A DNA stretch of 64,000 bases from JAWXUC01 sp044432975 (lineage in GTDB: Bacteria > Pseudomonadota > Alphaproteobacteria > RF32 > CAG-239): assembly GCA_044432975.1 (NCBI GenBank), contig JAWXUC010000003.1:76900-140899 (forward strand), given 5' to 3'. Below, piece after piece: positions 24,364 to 32,078 of this stretch (positions within the stretch are counted from its first letter, which is position 1; each line of letters opens with the position of its first letter). The translations under genes were made by a program, and so were the position numbers. A model generated the notes under the pieces. It saw nothing but the letters and a program-made list of their open reading frames with translations. It did not search any database and had not been told where the DNA came from.

Positions 24364-25386
24364 ATGAAAAGATTTATTGAAGAAAATGGAGTCCTTGTTC
24401 TCAATGAGACAAACTCAAATGGAGAATTGCAACCTGTTGAAGGTGTTGTAGTCTTTGATTACATTTCTTACAAAGAAACACCTGGAATCTTTGTTATTGC
24501 AAACAACGGTGAAGAATTTGTTGCTTTTTTTGCTCACGAAAACCTAGTTGTTCTTGAAGAGGCTAAGCCAACTTTTGTTATGGAGGCTTCTGACGAAAAC
24601 TTTGTTCTTCTTTTTGAGCAAGATGACCACTGGTTCAACACACTTGTTTATTATAACAATGGTGATTACAGTTGGACAGAGCTTCTTGACAAAGATGAGT
24701 ACTCTCTTGATGATGAGTTTGTCCTCAAAGTATTCGCAAGCGGAATTCCATTGAGGTTTATCTCTGATGAAGATTTCGTTTACATGAAAGTTGCGATTGA
24801 AGACCATGACAACTATGACATCAATCAAGAAGATGATGAAGAAGAAAATGACTTCTTATATCTTATCTCTGTTAATGAAGAAGCTGAACTTGCGAAGGTA
24901 TCTTTAATCTACGATGATGTTATCGAAGAAGAGGATACTTATTTTATTGTTAACACCATCGCTGACTGCTGTGGTTATCTCTTAAGAGATGAAGATGGAT
25001 GCGTTTTTCTCTTTACCTTAGAGTTCAAAAACGAAGAAGGAACATCTTTCTACTCTTTAGAGCAACCTCTATTGAGCTTGGAGGCTGAGAATGGTGAATT
25101 CGTTGATGCCTATGACTACTTTGATGGTGAAGATTACAAACTTTTAGTTGTCTATAAAGACGCTGATGGATTGTCTTCTTTTGTTATTAATGCTGTAGAT
25201 TGGACTAATGATGAAATCGACAACTCACTTATTGTGGTGGTTGATGGAGTTTCAAAGAAGTTTGTTGTTATTGAAGGCAAACTTGAGTTCTTTATTATGG
25301 CAGACGACACAGAGTGTGATTGCAATGGCGAATGCCAATGCGGATGCGATGGAGACTGCGGAGATGACTGTCAATGCAGACAATAA
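24364..25386 (+). CDS. Acidic protein of unknown function with Cys-rich tail, paralog B
   Basis: The 340-residue product is very acidic and related to the preceding gene along its length. It differs at the C-terminus, where the last 26 residues hold nine Cys in CDCNGECQCGCDGDCGDDCQC-like spacing, resembling a metallothionein-type metal-binding tail. No signal peptide or membrane segment is seen. It has its own promoter, no clear Shine-Dalgarno and its own terminator, and it shows the same unusual codon preference as paralog A. The function is unknown. A cytoplasmic metal buffer or sensor is possible but unproven. Confidence 0.7.
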   Translation: MKRFIEENGVLVLNETNSNGELQPVEGVVVFDYISYKETPGIFVIANNGEEFVAFFAHENLVVLEEAKPTFVMEASDENFVLLFEQDDHWFNTLVYYNNGDYSWTELLDKDEYSLDDEFVLKVFASGIPLRFISDEDFVYMKVAIEDHDNYDINQEDDEEENDFLYLISVNEEAELAKVSLIYDDVIEEEDTYFIVNTIADCCGYLLRDEDGCVFLFTLEFKNEEGTSFYSLEQPLLSLEAENGEFVDAYDYFDGEDYKLLVVYKDADGLSSFVINAVDWTNDEIDNSLIVVVDGVSKKFVVIEGKLEFFIMADDTECDCNGECQCGCDGDCGDDCQCRQ

Positions 25387-25398
25387 TCTTATTTATTC

Positions 25399-25434
25399 TA
25401 ACGGCAGAAGGTTTTTATAACCTTCTGTTTTTTT
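25399..25434 (+). terminator. Terminator of paralog B
   Basis: CAGAAGGTT pairs with AACCTTCTG, followed by seven T residues. Confidence 0.88.
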
Positions 25435-25485
25435 ATACACAAAAACAACTATCTGATTTTATTTTATATTTTTTAGTTATACCCA

Positions 25486-25506
25486 TTATCCACAGGCTGT
25501 GGATAA
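25486..25506. promoter_or_regulatory. Two inverted DnaA boxes upstream of dnaB
   Basis: TTATCCACA and TGTGGATAA, both perfect DnaA-box sequences, face each other across GGC in the 190 bp between paralog B and dnaB. The perfect symmetry could also suit another dimeric regulator. Confidence 0.7.
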
Positions 25507-25573
25507 GTTTTTATAGATAATGTTTGCTAAATATGGTCTTTGTCTTTATAAAGAAAATAACAAAGGACTGAGG

Positions 25574-27043
25574 ATGAACACTGCAATACAACTAAAACAA
25601 GAATTACCACAAAATATTGAAGCTGAACAAGCACTTTTGGGTGCTATTATTGCTAACAATAAATCTTTTGAAAAAATATCAGAGTTTTTAAGACCAGAGC
25701 ATTTTGCTGACCCTATTCACTCTAAAATATATGAAGTGTTATTAAAATTAATTACAAAGGGACATGTGGCAGATGTTATTACATTAAAAAACTATTTTTC
25801 AACTGATGGAAGTTTAGCTGAAGTTGGTGGACACAAGTATCTTATTAGATTAGCAGATTCAGCTTCTCCGTTAACTAATGCAGAATATTATGCAGAATTT
25901 ATTTATGACAAATTTTTAAGACGTGAACTTATTGCTACAGGTTATGAAATTGTTAATTCTGCAACAACAGAAAACGCAGAACAAAAAGCAACAGATTATA
26001 TTGAATTTGCAGAAAAACGTTTGTATGAGCTTTCTTCTAAAGGGGACATAAAAAAAGATTTTCAGACATTTTCTGATGCCTTAACAACCTCACTCGGAGA
26101 CATTGAAAAAGCTTTTCAAAAAGAAGGTTGTGTTTCTGGCTTGCCAACTGATTTGAAAGCGCTTGATAAAAAAACTGGTGGCTTAAACCCTTCTGACTTG
26201 ATTATTATTGCGGGACGTCCTGCGATGGGTAAAACAGCTTTGGCAACAAATATGGCATATAATGTGGCAGAACATATGTATTATAATCAAAAAATGCCTA
26301 AAAGTGAAAAAGGTGTTGCGTTCTTTTCTCTCGAAATGAGTGCTGAACAATTAGCTACTCGTATATTATCTACAGCAACTCAAACAAGTGGTCATAAAAT
26401 GAGAACTGGTGAAATTGATCGCTCTGAATTTGAGAAAATTGCAGCAGCTGTTAGAGACTTGGAACAGCTTCCATTATATATTGATGACACAGCAGGTCTT
26501 AACATCAATCAGATTAGAACCAGAGCTAGAAGACTAAAACGTAATCATGGTTTAGGACTTATTATTATTGACTATATTCAGCTTATTATGGGAACTGGAA
26601 GTGGTCGTGGTGAGGCTAATCGTGTGCAAGAAGTTTCTGAAATTTCTCGTGGTCTTAAAATTTTGGCAAAAGAATTAAACGTGCCTGTTATTGCCCTTTC
26701 TCAGCTTAATCGTGGTGTTGAAAGTCGTGAAGACAAACGTCCTGTTATGTCTGACTTAAGAGAATCTGGCTCTATTGAACAAGATGCGGATATTGTTATG
26801 TTTGTGTATCGTGAACATTATTATATTCAAAATGCTGAGCCTCAAGTTACAGATAAAACATATAGTCAAGAAAAACATGAAAAATGGGAACAAAATGTTA
26901 GAGACACCAAAAACCTTTCTGAGGTGATTATTGGAAAACAACGTCATGGTTCTACTGGTACGGTTAGGCTTTATTGGAATGGTGAATATGCTCAATTTGG
27001 TAATCTTGCAAATGAAGACAATCTGCCAACAAGGAATGAATAA
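25574..27043 (+). CDS. dnaB: Replicative DNA helicase
   Basis: DnaB is the hexameric 5'-3' helicase of the replisome. I choose the ATG at 25574, which has GGACTGAGG just upstream. The N-terminal DnaG-interacting domain begins LPQNIEAEQALLGAI. Walker A is AGRPAMGKTALATN near residue 215, Walker B is LIIIDYIQLI, and the DnaB-type ALSQLNRGVESR and DLRESGSIEQDADIV motifs follow. The length is 489 residues. The next gene starts inside its stop codon. A DnaA-box palindrome lies about 70 nt upstream. Confidence 0.97.
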   Translation: MNTAIQLKQELPQNIEAEQALLGAIIANNKSFEKISEFLRPEHFADPIHSKIYEVLLKLITKGHVADVITLKNYFSTDGSLAEVGGHKYLIRLADSASPLTNAEYYAEFIYDKFLRRELIATGYEIVNSATTENAEQKATDYIEFAEKRLYELSSKGDIKKDFQTFSDALTTSLGDIEKAFQKEGCVSGLPTDLKALDKKTGGLNPSDLIIIAGRPAMGKTALATNMAYNVAEHMYYNQKMPKSEKGVAFFSLEMSAEQLATRILSTATQTSGHKMRTGEIDRSEFEKIAAAVRDLEQLPLYIDDTAGLNINQIRTRARRLKRNHGLGLIIIDYIQLIMGTGSGRGEANRVQEVSEISRGLKILAKELNVPVIALSQLNRGVESREDKRPVMSDLRESGSIEQDADIVMFVYREHYYIQNAEPQVTDKTYSQEKHEKWEQNVRDTKNLSEVIIGKQRHGSTGTVRLYWNGEYAQFGNLANEDNLPTRNE

Positions 27044-27477
27044 TGGAAAAATTTTGGAAAACAAAAAAATTAGAAGAAATGACCCAAGAAGAATGGGAAA
27101 GTTTATGTGATTGTTGTGGAAAATGTTGCTTAAATAAACTTGATTATGGTGATGAAATTTGCTGGACAAACACTCATTGCAGATTTTTTGATTTAAAAAA
27201 TTGCAATTGTAAAGTTTATGAGAATCGTCTTGAAGCACAAAGTGATTGCAAACAAATAACTTTAGAAGAAATTAGAAAAAACCCTCGTTGGCTGCCTAAA
27301 ACTTGTGCTTATTGGTTGGTTGACAATGGAATGGATTTGCCTTATTGGCATCATCTTGTTTGTGGTAATTTTGAAGAGGTTCATAATGCAAATATGAGTC
27401 TTAAGGGTCGAGATTTGGTTAATGAACAAGATGTTAGAGACTTTGAAGATTTTCTTGTTGATTGGGATGATTTGTAA
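27043..27477 (+). CDS. YcgN/UPF0260-type cysteine-cluster protein
   Basis: The 144-residue protein has the family's CDCCGKCCLNKL motif near residue 23, ICWTNTHCRFFD, CNCKVYENR and C-terminal LPYWHHLVCG. The eight-plus conserved Cys suggest a bound iron-sulfur or zinc site. Members are widespread in proteobacteria but have no settled function. It overlaps the dnaB stop by one base, so it is coupled to it. Confidence 0.9.
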   Translation: MEKFWKTKKLEEMTQEEWESLCDCCGKCCLNKLDYGDEICWTNTHCRFFDLKNCNCKVYENRLEAQSDCKQITLEEIRKNPRWLPKTCAYWLVDNGMDLPYWHHLVCGNFEEVHNANMSLKGRDLVNEQDVRDFEDFLVDWDDL

Positions 27478-27488
27478 AAATTTTTAGT

Positions 27489-27514
27489 GGGACGATGTAG
27501 GCATCGTCCCCTAC
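27489..27514 (-). repeat. REP-type palindrome with GTAG foot
   Basis: GGGACGATG and CATCGTCCC form a hairpin followed by CTAC. Confidence 0.8.
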
Positions 27515-27528
27515 ATTTATATATAAAT

Positions 27529-27553
27529 AAAGGCGGGAGCTTGCCCCCGCCTT
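27529..27553 (-). terminator. Terminator of pfk
   Basis: GGCGGGAGC pairs with GCCCCCGCC. On the minus strand it is followed by TTTATTTAT. It is the most GC-rich hairpin in the window and lies 17 nt past the pfk stop. Confidence 0.75.
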
Positions 27554-27569
27554 ATGATGTTTGATGTTA

Positions 27570-28640
27570 TTATAATTCACCGATATACATACCCATTGTT
27601 TTTGCTGCGTTTACATAGCAAGAATCAACATCTAACAATGTTGTACCTTCTGCAACAACATCTATAATATCAAACTCTTTAATGCAACCATCTCTCCAAG
27701 CAACCATTTTGTTGGTTTTGCCTTCTTTTAACAACTCTATTGCTCTTGCACCAAACATAGATGCTAATGCTTTATCAAAAGTTGTTGGACGACCTGCTCT
27801 TTGAACATGACCTAAAACATTTACTCTGGTTTGGAAAGAATTGCTTTTTTCTTTAATTTTTTCATTTAAGTATTCACCAATACCGCCGTTAATAGGCTCA
27901 CCGACTGCGTTTACTGCGTTTGTTATTTTATCGCCAGTTTCTGTTCTAACACCTTCTGAAACAACAATAACACTGTGGTTTTTGCCGCTTCTTTTTACTT
28001 CTTCTAATTTAGTTACAATTCCATCTATTGTATATGGGATTTCTGGGACAAGACAAATATCTGCTTGTGCAGCTACTGCCGATTGAATTGCTAAATGACC
28101 TGCGTCTCTGCCCATAACTTCTAAAATTAAAGCTCTTTGATGAGAACGTGCTGTGAAATCTAATGCTTCAATTGCATCTGTTACCACTTGGCAAGCAGAA
28201 TTAAAACCAACAGATGTTTCTGTTAATGGTGTGTCATTATCCATTGTTTTTGGAATACCTATCATTTTAACACCACTGTCTTGACAATATTTGCCAACAA
28301 TGCTCATAGAACCATCACCACCAATAACAATAACAGCATCTAATTCTAATAATTTTACGCCTTCAGCAAATCTTTTTCCTAACTCAACCAATTGTTCTGC
28401 CGTTGCTCCTTTATTTAATGAACCTAAATAAGAGCCTGACATATTTGGCCAAGGAGTGTTGCAAAAGTTATCAACTGTCAAAATTTCATAATCCAAAGGA
28501 CGAGATGTTAAACCTTCTGTGCCATTTTTAATGCCATAAACTTCTAAATCTAATTTGCTTGCTGATCTTACAACAGATGATATAATTGCATTTAGACCTG
28601 AACAATCTCCGCCTGATGTTAAAATTCCGATTTTTTTCAT
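27570..28640 (-). CDS. pfkA: 6-phosphofructokinase (Gly/Lys active-site type)
   Basis: This enzyme phosphorylates fructose 6-phosphate in glycolysis. N-terminal GILTSGGDCSGLNA and SGSYLGS, VIVIGGDGS near residue 103, IPKTMDNDTP near residue 127, and LGHVQRAGRP place it in the PfkA family. The phosphoryl-donor signature is mixed: GGDGS is typical of ATP enzymes, while Lys in PKTMDND is typical of pyrophosphate enzymes. Characterised members with this combination (for example an actinobacterial ATP enzyme) mostly use ATP, so I favour ATP. The length is 356 residues. AAGGAG precedes the ATG. Confidence 0.93.
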   Translation of the reverse strand: MKKIGILTSGGDCSGLNAIISSVVRSASKLDLEVYGIKNGTEGLTSRPLDYEILTVDNFCNTPWPNMSGSYLGSLNKGATAEQLVELGKRFAEGVKLLELDAVIVIGGDGSMSIVGKYCQDSGVKMIGIPKTMDNDTPLTETSVGFNSACQVVTDAIEALDFTARSHQRALILEVMGRDAGHLAIQSAVAAQADICLVPEIPYTIDGIVTKLEEVKRSGKNHSVIVVSEGVRTETGDKITNAVNAVGEPINGGIGEYLNEKIKEKSNSFQTRVNVLGHVQRAGRPTTFDKALASMFGARAIELLKEGKTNKMVAWRDGCIKEFDIIDVVAEGTTLLDVDSCYVNAAKTMGMYIGEL

Positions 28641-28754
28641 AAAAAACTCCTTGTATTATTTTTATTTTTGTGATATACTTATAGCGAATTTAATAAAAAG
28701 GAAAGAAAAAAAAACGGTTTTTCCTATTTTTTTTAACAATAAGGGTTGAAATTG

Positions 28755-28967
28755 ATGAATAATAAAACAAATATAGAAGTACTTGCTACCAAATTGTGTG
28801 AGCTTAAGCTTGAAGAAAGACGTGTTTGCTCTGATATTAAAAGTTTGGTTAATCAAAAAAGAACCATTGACTTCTTTGCTGCTCAACAATTGTCTTCTCA
28901 AAGAAAAAGCCTGCAAAAAAATATCAAATCTGTGCAAGCAAAAATTATGCCTAACATCATTGCGTAA
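28755..28967 (+). CDS. Small helical protein (70 aa), unknown
   Basis: I start it at the ATG at 28755, with AAGGG 9 nt upstream, over an in-frame TTG at 28746. The product is basic and entirely helix-forming, with heptad-like Leu/Ile spacing and an SSQRKSLQKNIKSV segment. No family is recognised. The next gene begins 8 nt later, so both are probably one transcript divergent from pfk. Confidence 0.6.
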   Translation: MNNKTNIEVLATKLCELKLEERRVCSDIKSLVNQKRTIDFFAAQQLSSQRKSLQKNIKSVQAKIMPNIIA

Positions 28968-28975
28968 AGGTTTTT

Positions 28976-29326
28976 ATGAAAAAGGTTGTTTTAATAAGTT
29001 TATTAATACTTAGTGGCTGCGTTAGATATAACGGCAGTTATGATGCTTTGTCTACAAAACCAATTACATTATATGATTTAAACCAGCAAAATAATCTTGT
29101 TGCACCAAAAGTTGAAGAAACACTTTCTAGACACGTTGCTGTGGTGATTCCTTTTGCTAAAGCCCCTACTCTTGGCAGAGCTATTGAAATAATTTTAGAT
29201 AAATATAATGGTGATTATATCAGAAACGCAAAAGTTGAAACAAAAAGTTTTCAAATTGTGTGGATATATCATTACAGAGCATGGAAAATAACAGGCGATG
29301 TTATTAAAACAAATAAACCTCTTTAG
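28976..29326 (+). CDS. Small lipoprotein of unknown function
   Basis: MKKVVLISLLILSGC is a lipoprotein signal with Cys 15. The mature part of about 100 residues contains ETLSRHVAVVIPFAKAPTLGRAIEIILDKYNGDY and ends in a polar stretch. I recognise no domain. It probably sits in the inner or outer membrane facing the periplasm. Confidence 0.75.
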   Translation: MKKVVLISLLILSGCVRYNGSYDALSTKPITLYDLNQQNNLVAPKVEETLSRHVAVVIPFAKAPTLGRAIEIILDKYNGDYIRNAKVETKSFQIVWIYHYRAWKITGDVIKTNKPL

Positions 29327-29346
29327 TAATAAAGAGGTTTATTTTT
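29314..29346 (+). terminator. Terminator overlapping the lipoprotein stop codon
   Basis: AAACCTCTTT pairs with AAAGAGGTTT and is followed by ATTTTT. The left arm is part of the last codons. Confidence 0.85.
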
Positions 29347-29390
29347 AGGCTCATTCCTTAGTAGGAGGGAATAACTAAGGAATGAATTCT

Positions 29391-30098
29391 TTAGTAAGCT
29401 CTGACACAACGCAGATAAGTAATACCATGACTACTTTTATCACGATTTGTGCCTAAGCTACCACTAACCATATTAAAATATGTTGCAATAGTACTAGAAT
29501 TCTCAGTAGTTGTCCAATAAGCAACAGATGAAAGTCCAGCACCAACACCAGATAACAAACTATTTAATGATGTTTTATTATTAAATATTGTACTATATTC
29601 AGCTGTGGTTGGGAAACGCCAATTACTACCCATTACTGTTTTACACCAACTTGTATCTTGCTCAACACTACCACATGTCATTCCATAACAGCTTTTTCCA
29701 AAGCCCATAAAATACCCCCAACCATATAAAGAATTAGAAGTTACTGGAGTTGCTGCTGAGTGCCATTTACTATTTGGAGTTGTTGCATCCATTAAATTCA
29801 TACACAAGTTTGTACCAGGAATTCTAACACCATCTCTTTTATATCCTGTATAGCAATAATTATCATCTTCACTCATATCTACCCCTCCCCCACAAAACAC
29901 TTTACTTGTATCAAATGGACAGGCAATATAACTATCACTACAACTACTAGAAGTTTGAGTAAAACCTAAGCTTGTACAACTAGGAGCTTGGGTTACTGTA
30001 CAGGTATCTGCATTTGCAGAACCAGCAAATAAAAGACCTAATCCTGTTAGGCACCCTAACACCAGTCTATTGTTTGTTTTTTTATTAATGTTAATCAT
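29391..30098 (-). CDS. Secreted FISUMP/DUF1566-like cysteine-rich protein
   Basis: A signal peptide (RLVLGCLTGLGLLFAGSANA) is followed by a Cys-rich N-terminal region with TCTVTQAPSCTSLGFT. The C-terminal domain has SNWRFPTTAEYSTIF, VAYWTTTEN and ITYLRCVRAY, the pattern WRxPTxxE..YWTS..xxCVR of FISUMP/DUF1566 domains, which are extracellular lectin-like folds found in expanded families. It shares its signal region and first Cys block with the next gene, so they are paralogs, and the two are 13 nt apart. Probably surface or extracellular. Confidence 0.8.
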   Translation of the reverse strand: MININKKTNNRLVLGCLTGLGLLFAGSANADTCTVTQAPSCTSLGFTQTSSSCSDSYIACPFDTSKVFCGGGVDMSEDDNYCYTGYKRDGVRIPGTNLCMNLMDATTPNSKWHSAATPVTSNSLYGWGYFMGFGKSCYGMTCGSVEQDTSWCKTVMGSNWRFPTTAEYSTIFNNKTSLNSLLSGVGAGLSSVAYWTTTENSSTIATYFNMVSGSLGTNRDKSSHGITYLRCVRAY

Positions 30099-30111
30099 TT
30101 TGTTTTTCCTT

Positions 30112-30738
30112 TTATCTATTAATAACTATACCACAAAGAGGTATTTTGCTTCCGCTTTCAGAAACTGTATCAAAATAACTTTCTGAAGTACTCAATTTAA
30201 ACGACCATCCTGCTGTTGAAATGCTCGCGTTTATTGTATCGTAATAACTTGATGAAGGAGGATTAATCAACTGCCCCTTAACATTATATGACATTCCAGC
30301 CCCTTCTTTACAATTTGTATCAGCATTTGCCCATGTCATTGTTGCATTATTTGGACTTCTGAAAGAATAAATTGTTGCTGGGAAACCAGATCCAAATGTG
30401 CTAACCACTATTCCAACAACAGTTGTTCCTCCACCTGTACAAAAAGTACCTGAGCTATTACAAATATATGGTTTTTTACTAAAAGTACCATTAGACAAGT
30501 AAAAATCTCCTATTGCTAATTTGGGAGTAGTACAGGCCATTTTATCTGTATCAAAAGGACAAACAGCACCAGCAATACAGTTTGCTCTATCTGTTGTATA
30601 CCCTAAATCTGTACAACTTAAAGCTTCTGTTACTGCACAAGTATCTGCGTTTGCAGAACTTGCTAATAATATGCTTAACCCTGTTAAGCAGGCTAACACC
30701 AGTCTATTATTATTTATTTCTTTACTAATATTAATCAT
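30112..30738 (-). CDS. Secreted cysteine-rich paralog of the adjacent FISUMP-like protein
   Basis: The N-terminal signal (NRLVLACLTGLSILLASSANA) and TCAVTEALSCTDLGYT block are close copies of those in the neighbouring gene. The rest diverges: FYLSNGTFSKKPYICNS, ATMTWANADTNCKEG and a C-terminal SAGWSFKLSTSESYF, which is a shorter and altered version of the same kind of domain. AAGGAG precedes the ATG. Probably exported and disulphide-linked. Ligand unknown. Confidence 0.75.
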   Translation of the reverse strand: MINISKEINNNRLVLACLTGLSILLASSANADTCAVTEALSCTDLGYTTDRANCIAGAVCPFDTDKMACTTPKLAIGDFYLSNGTFSKKPYICNSSGTFCTGGGTTVVGIVVSTFGSGFPATIYSFRSPNNATMTWANADTNCKEGAGMSYNVKGQLINPPSSSYYDTINASISTAGWSFKLSTSESYFDTVSESGSKIPLCGIVINR

Positions 30739-30763
30739 CTCATATCTCCTTTAAACATAATTG

Positions 30764-31717
30764 TTAATTTATATAAAATACTTGACCAAAACACACTGTG
30801 TTTTTGCAAGAACTACTGACGCATGCTTGACCCGTAGTGCAAAGTTCTCCGCCTGAATAACATGTACCAGAAGCACTACCTGTACAAACCATGTTGTTAT
30901 ACTGCTCCTCTTTCCAAACATAAGATATTGGAACTCCACCACAATAAGTAGACCCTGTTGGAGATGACAATGGACAAACTGAATTTCCGACATCACAGCT
31001 TGAAGCACCACTGTTTGAACATTTACCCGTAGCGCAAGTTATACAAGAAACAGCTCCTGCTTGTGAATATGTTCCTGCACTACAAAGACCGCAAGTAATA
31101 CCAGCTGTAGAACCTTGATAAGTTCCTGCTGTACATTCACTACACTCTGACTGACCGCTATAGGGTTGATAAGAACCTACTGAACATGCTGTTTTAATAT
31201 CATCTTTACACCAATGGCCAGCTTCACAAGCAACACAACCTTCTGCATTTACAAAATAATAACCATCAGCACATCCGCAATTGCCTTGAGAATTTAATGT
31301 TAAATCATAGCGGCAAGCTACATAAGGATAAAGAGCAACCTCACCTATTGCACAAGGAACTCCTAGCCCTTGTTGTTTGGTTGCATCTGTAACTTCTTTA
31401 TAATCATCTGGACAAGAGCAACTTTCAAATGAATTTGAAACACCAGCAACAGGGTTGCTTAAAATAGCAGGAGAAGGACAGTTATCTCTATTATAATAAC
31501 CTGTATCACCTCCACCTGGAACATAATTAGCATGTGTACCTGTTGTTATAGCACCTAAAGTTGAAATATAGCCATCTCCTCTTGATACAAACGTTTTTGC
31601 ACCACTCCCATAACCAGTAGACGCACCACTGCCTAAAGAAACAACACCAGCATGTGCTGTTAATGAAAATATGCTAAAAACACAACTCATAACAAACAAA
31701 AAACAAAACTTAATCAT
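30764..31717 (-). CDS. Secreted protein with Eph-receptor-like cysteine repeats
   Basis: I start it at 31717, giving the signal MIKFCFLFVMSCVFSIFSLTAHA with AGGAG upstream. After a Gly/Ser-rich region, residues about 110-260 hold repeats of the form CxxCxAGTYSxxGxxxCxxC (SECTAGTYQGSTAGITCGLCSAGTYSQAGAVSC and similar), which resemble the GCC2/GCC3 or TNFR/Eph-type modules common in eukaryotic surface proteins. The C-terminus has more Cys-rich segments. It lies next to the two FISUMP-like genes in the same orientation, forming a surface-protein cluster. Adhesion or host interaction is an inference. Confidence 0.75.
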   Translation of the reverse strand: MIKFCFLFVMSCVFSIFSLTAHAGVVSLGSGASTGYGSGAKTFVSRGDGYISTLGAITTGTHANYVPGGGDTGYYNRDNCPSPAILSNPVAGVSNSFESCSCPDDYKEVTDATKQQGLGVPCAIGEVALYPYVACRYDLTLNSQGNCGCADGYYFVNAEGCVACEAGHWCKDDIKTACSVGSYQPYSGQSECSECTAGTYQGSTAGITCGLCSAGTYSQAGAVSCITCATGKCSNSGASSCDVGNSVCPLSSPTGSTYCGGVPISYVWKEEQYNNMVCTGSASGTCYSGGELCTTGQACVSSSCKNTVCFGQVFYIN

Positions 31718-31900
31718 TACATATTCTCCTAAAAAAAATATAACATAGGATGACAGTATTGCATAAAAGAAAAACCACATCAAGAAATATCGCTTTAAAC
31801 ATATAAAATTTAACAAAACTGTAACAAAACTCTTTAAACCAACAAGTAACTAGTTTAAATAACATTGAACTTTCAGCCACATATTAGATTTTGTTGAAAC

Positions 31901-31916
31901 TGGCACAGTAATTGCA
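31901..31916 (+). promoter_or_regulatory. Sigma-54 promoter, distal
   Basis: TGGCACAGTAATTGCA matches the RpoN -24/-12 consensus TGGCAC-N5-TTGCA exactly. It lies 163 nt before flgE. Confidence 0.85.
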
Positions 31917-32030
31917 TGCAAAAACGCCTTATTTTTGCAACTCAGAAACCCTTCTAAATCAACTAAAATACTGACACATCTACATCTTTTACAACTTTTC
32001 AAAACAACAACCTCTACACACCTAAAAAAC

Positions 32031-32046
32031 TGGCACAACAATTGCA
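32031..32046 (+). promoter_or_regulatory. Sigma-54 promoter, proximal
   Basis: TGGCACAACAATTGCA again matches the consensus exactly, 33 nt before the flgE start. Both copies are followed by TGYAAAAA. Confidence 0.9.
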
Positions 32047-32078
32047 TGTAAAAATACAACTTATATTAGGAGTTTTTT

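Noticed and set aside
25486..25506. Chromosomal origin at the DnaA-box palindrome
   Set aside because: Only two boxes are present, with no DnaA-box cluster, no clear unwinding element and no typical origin genes nearby.
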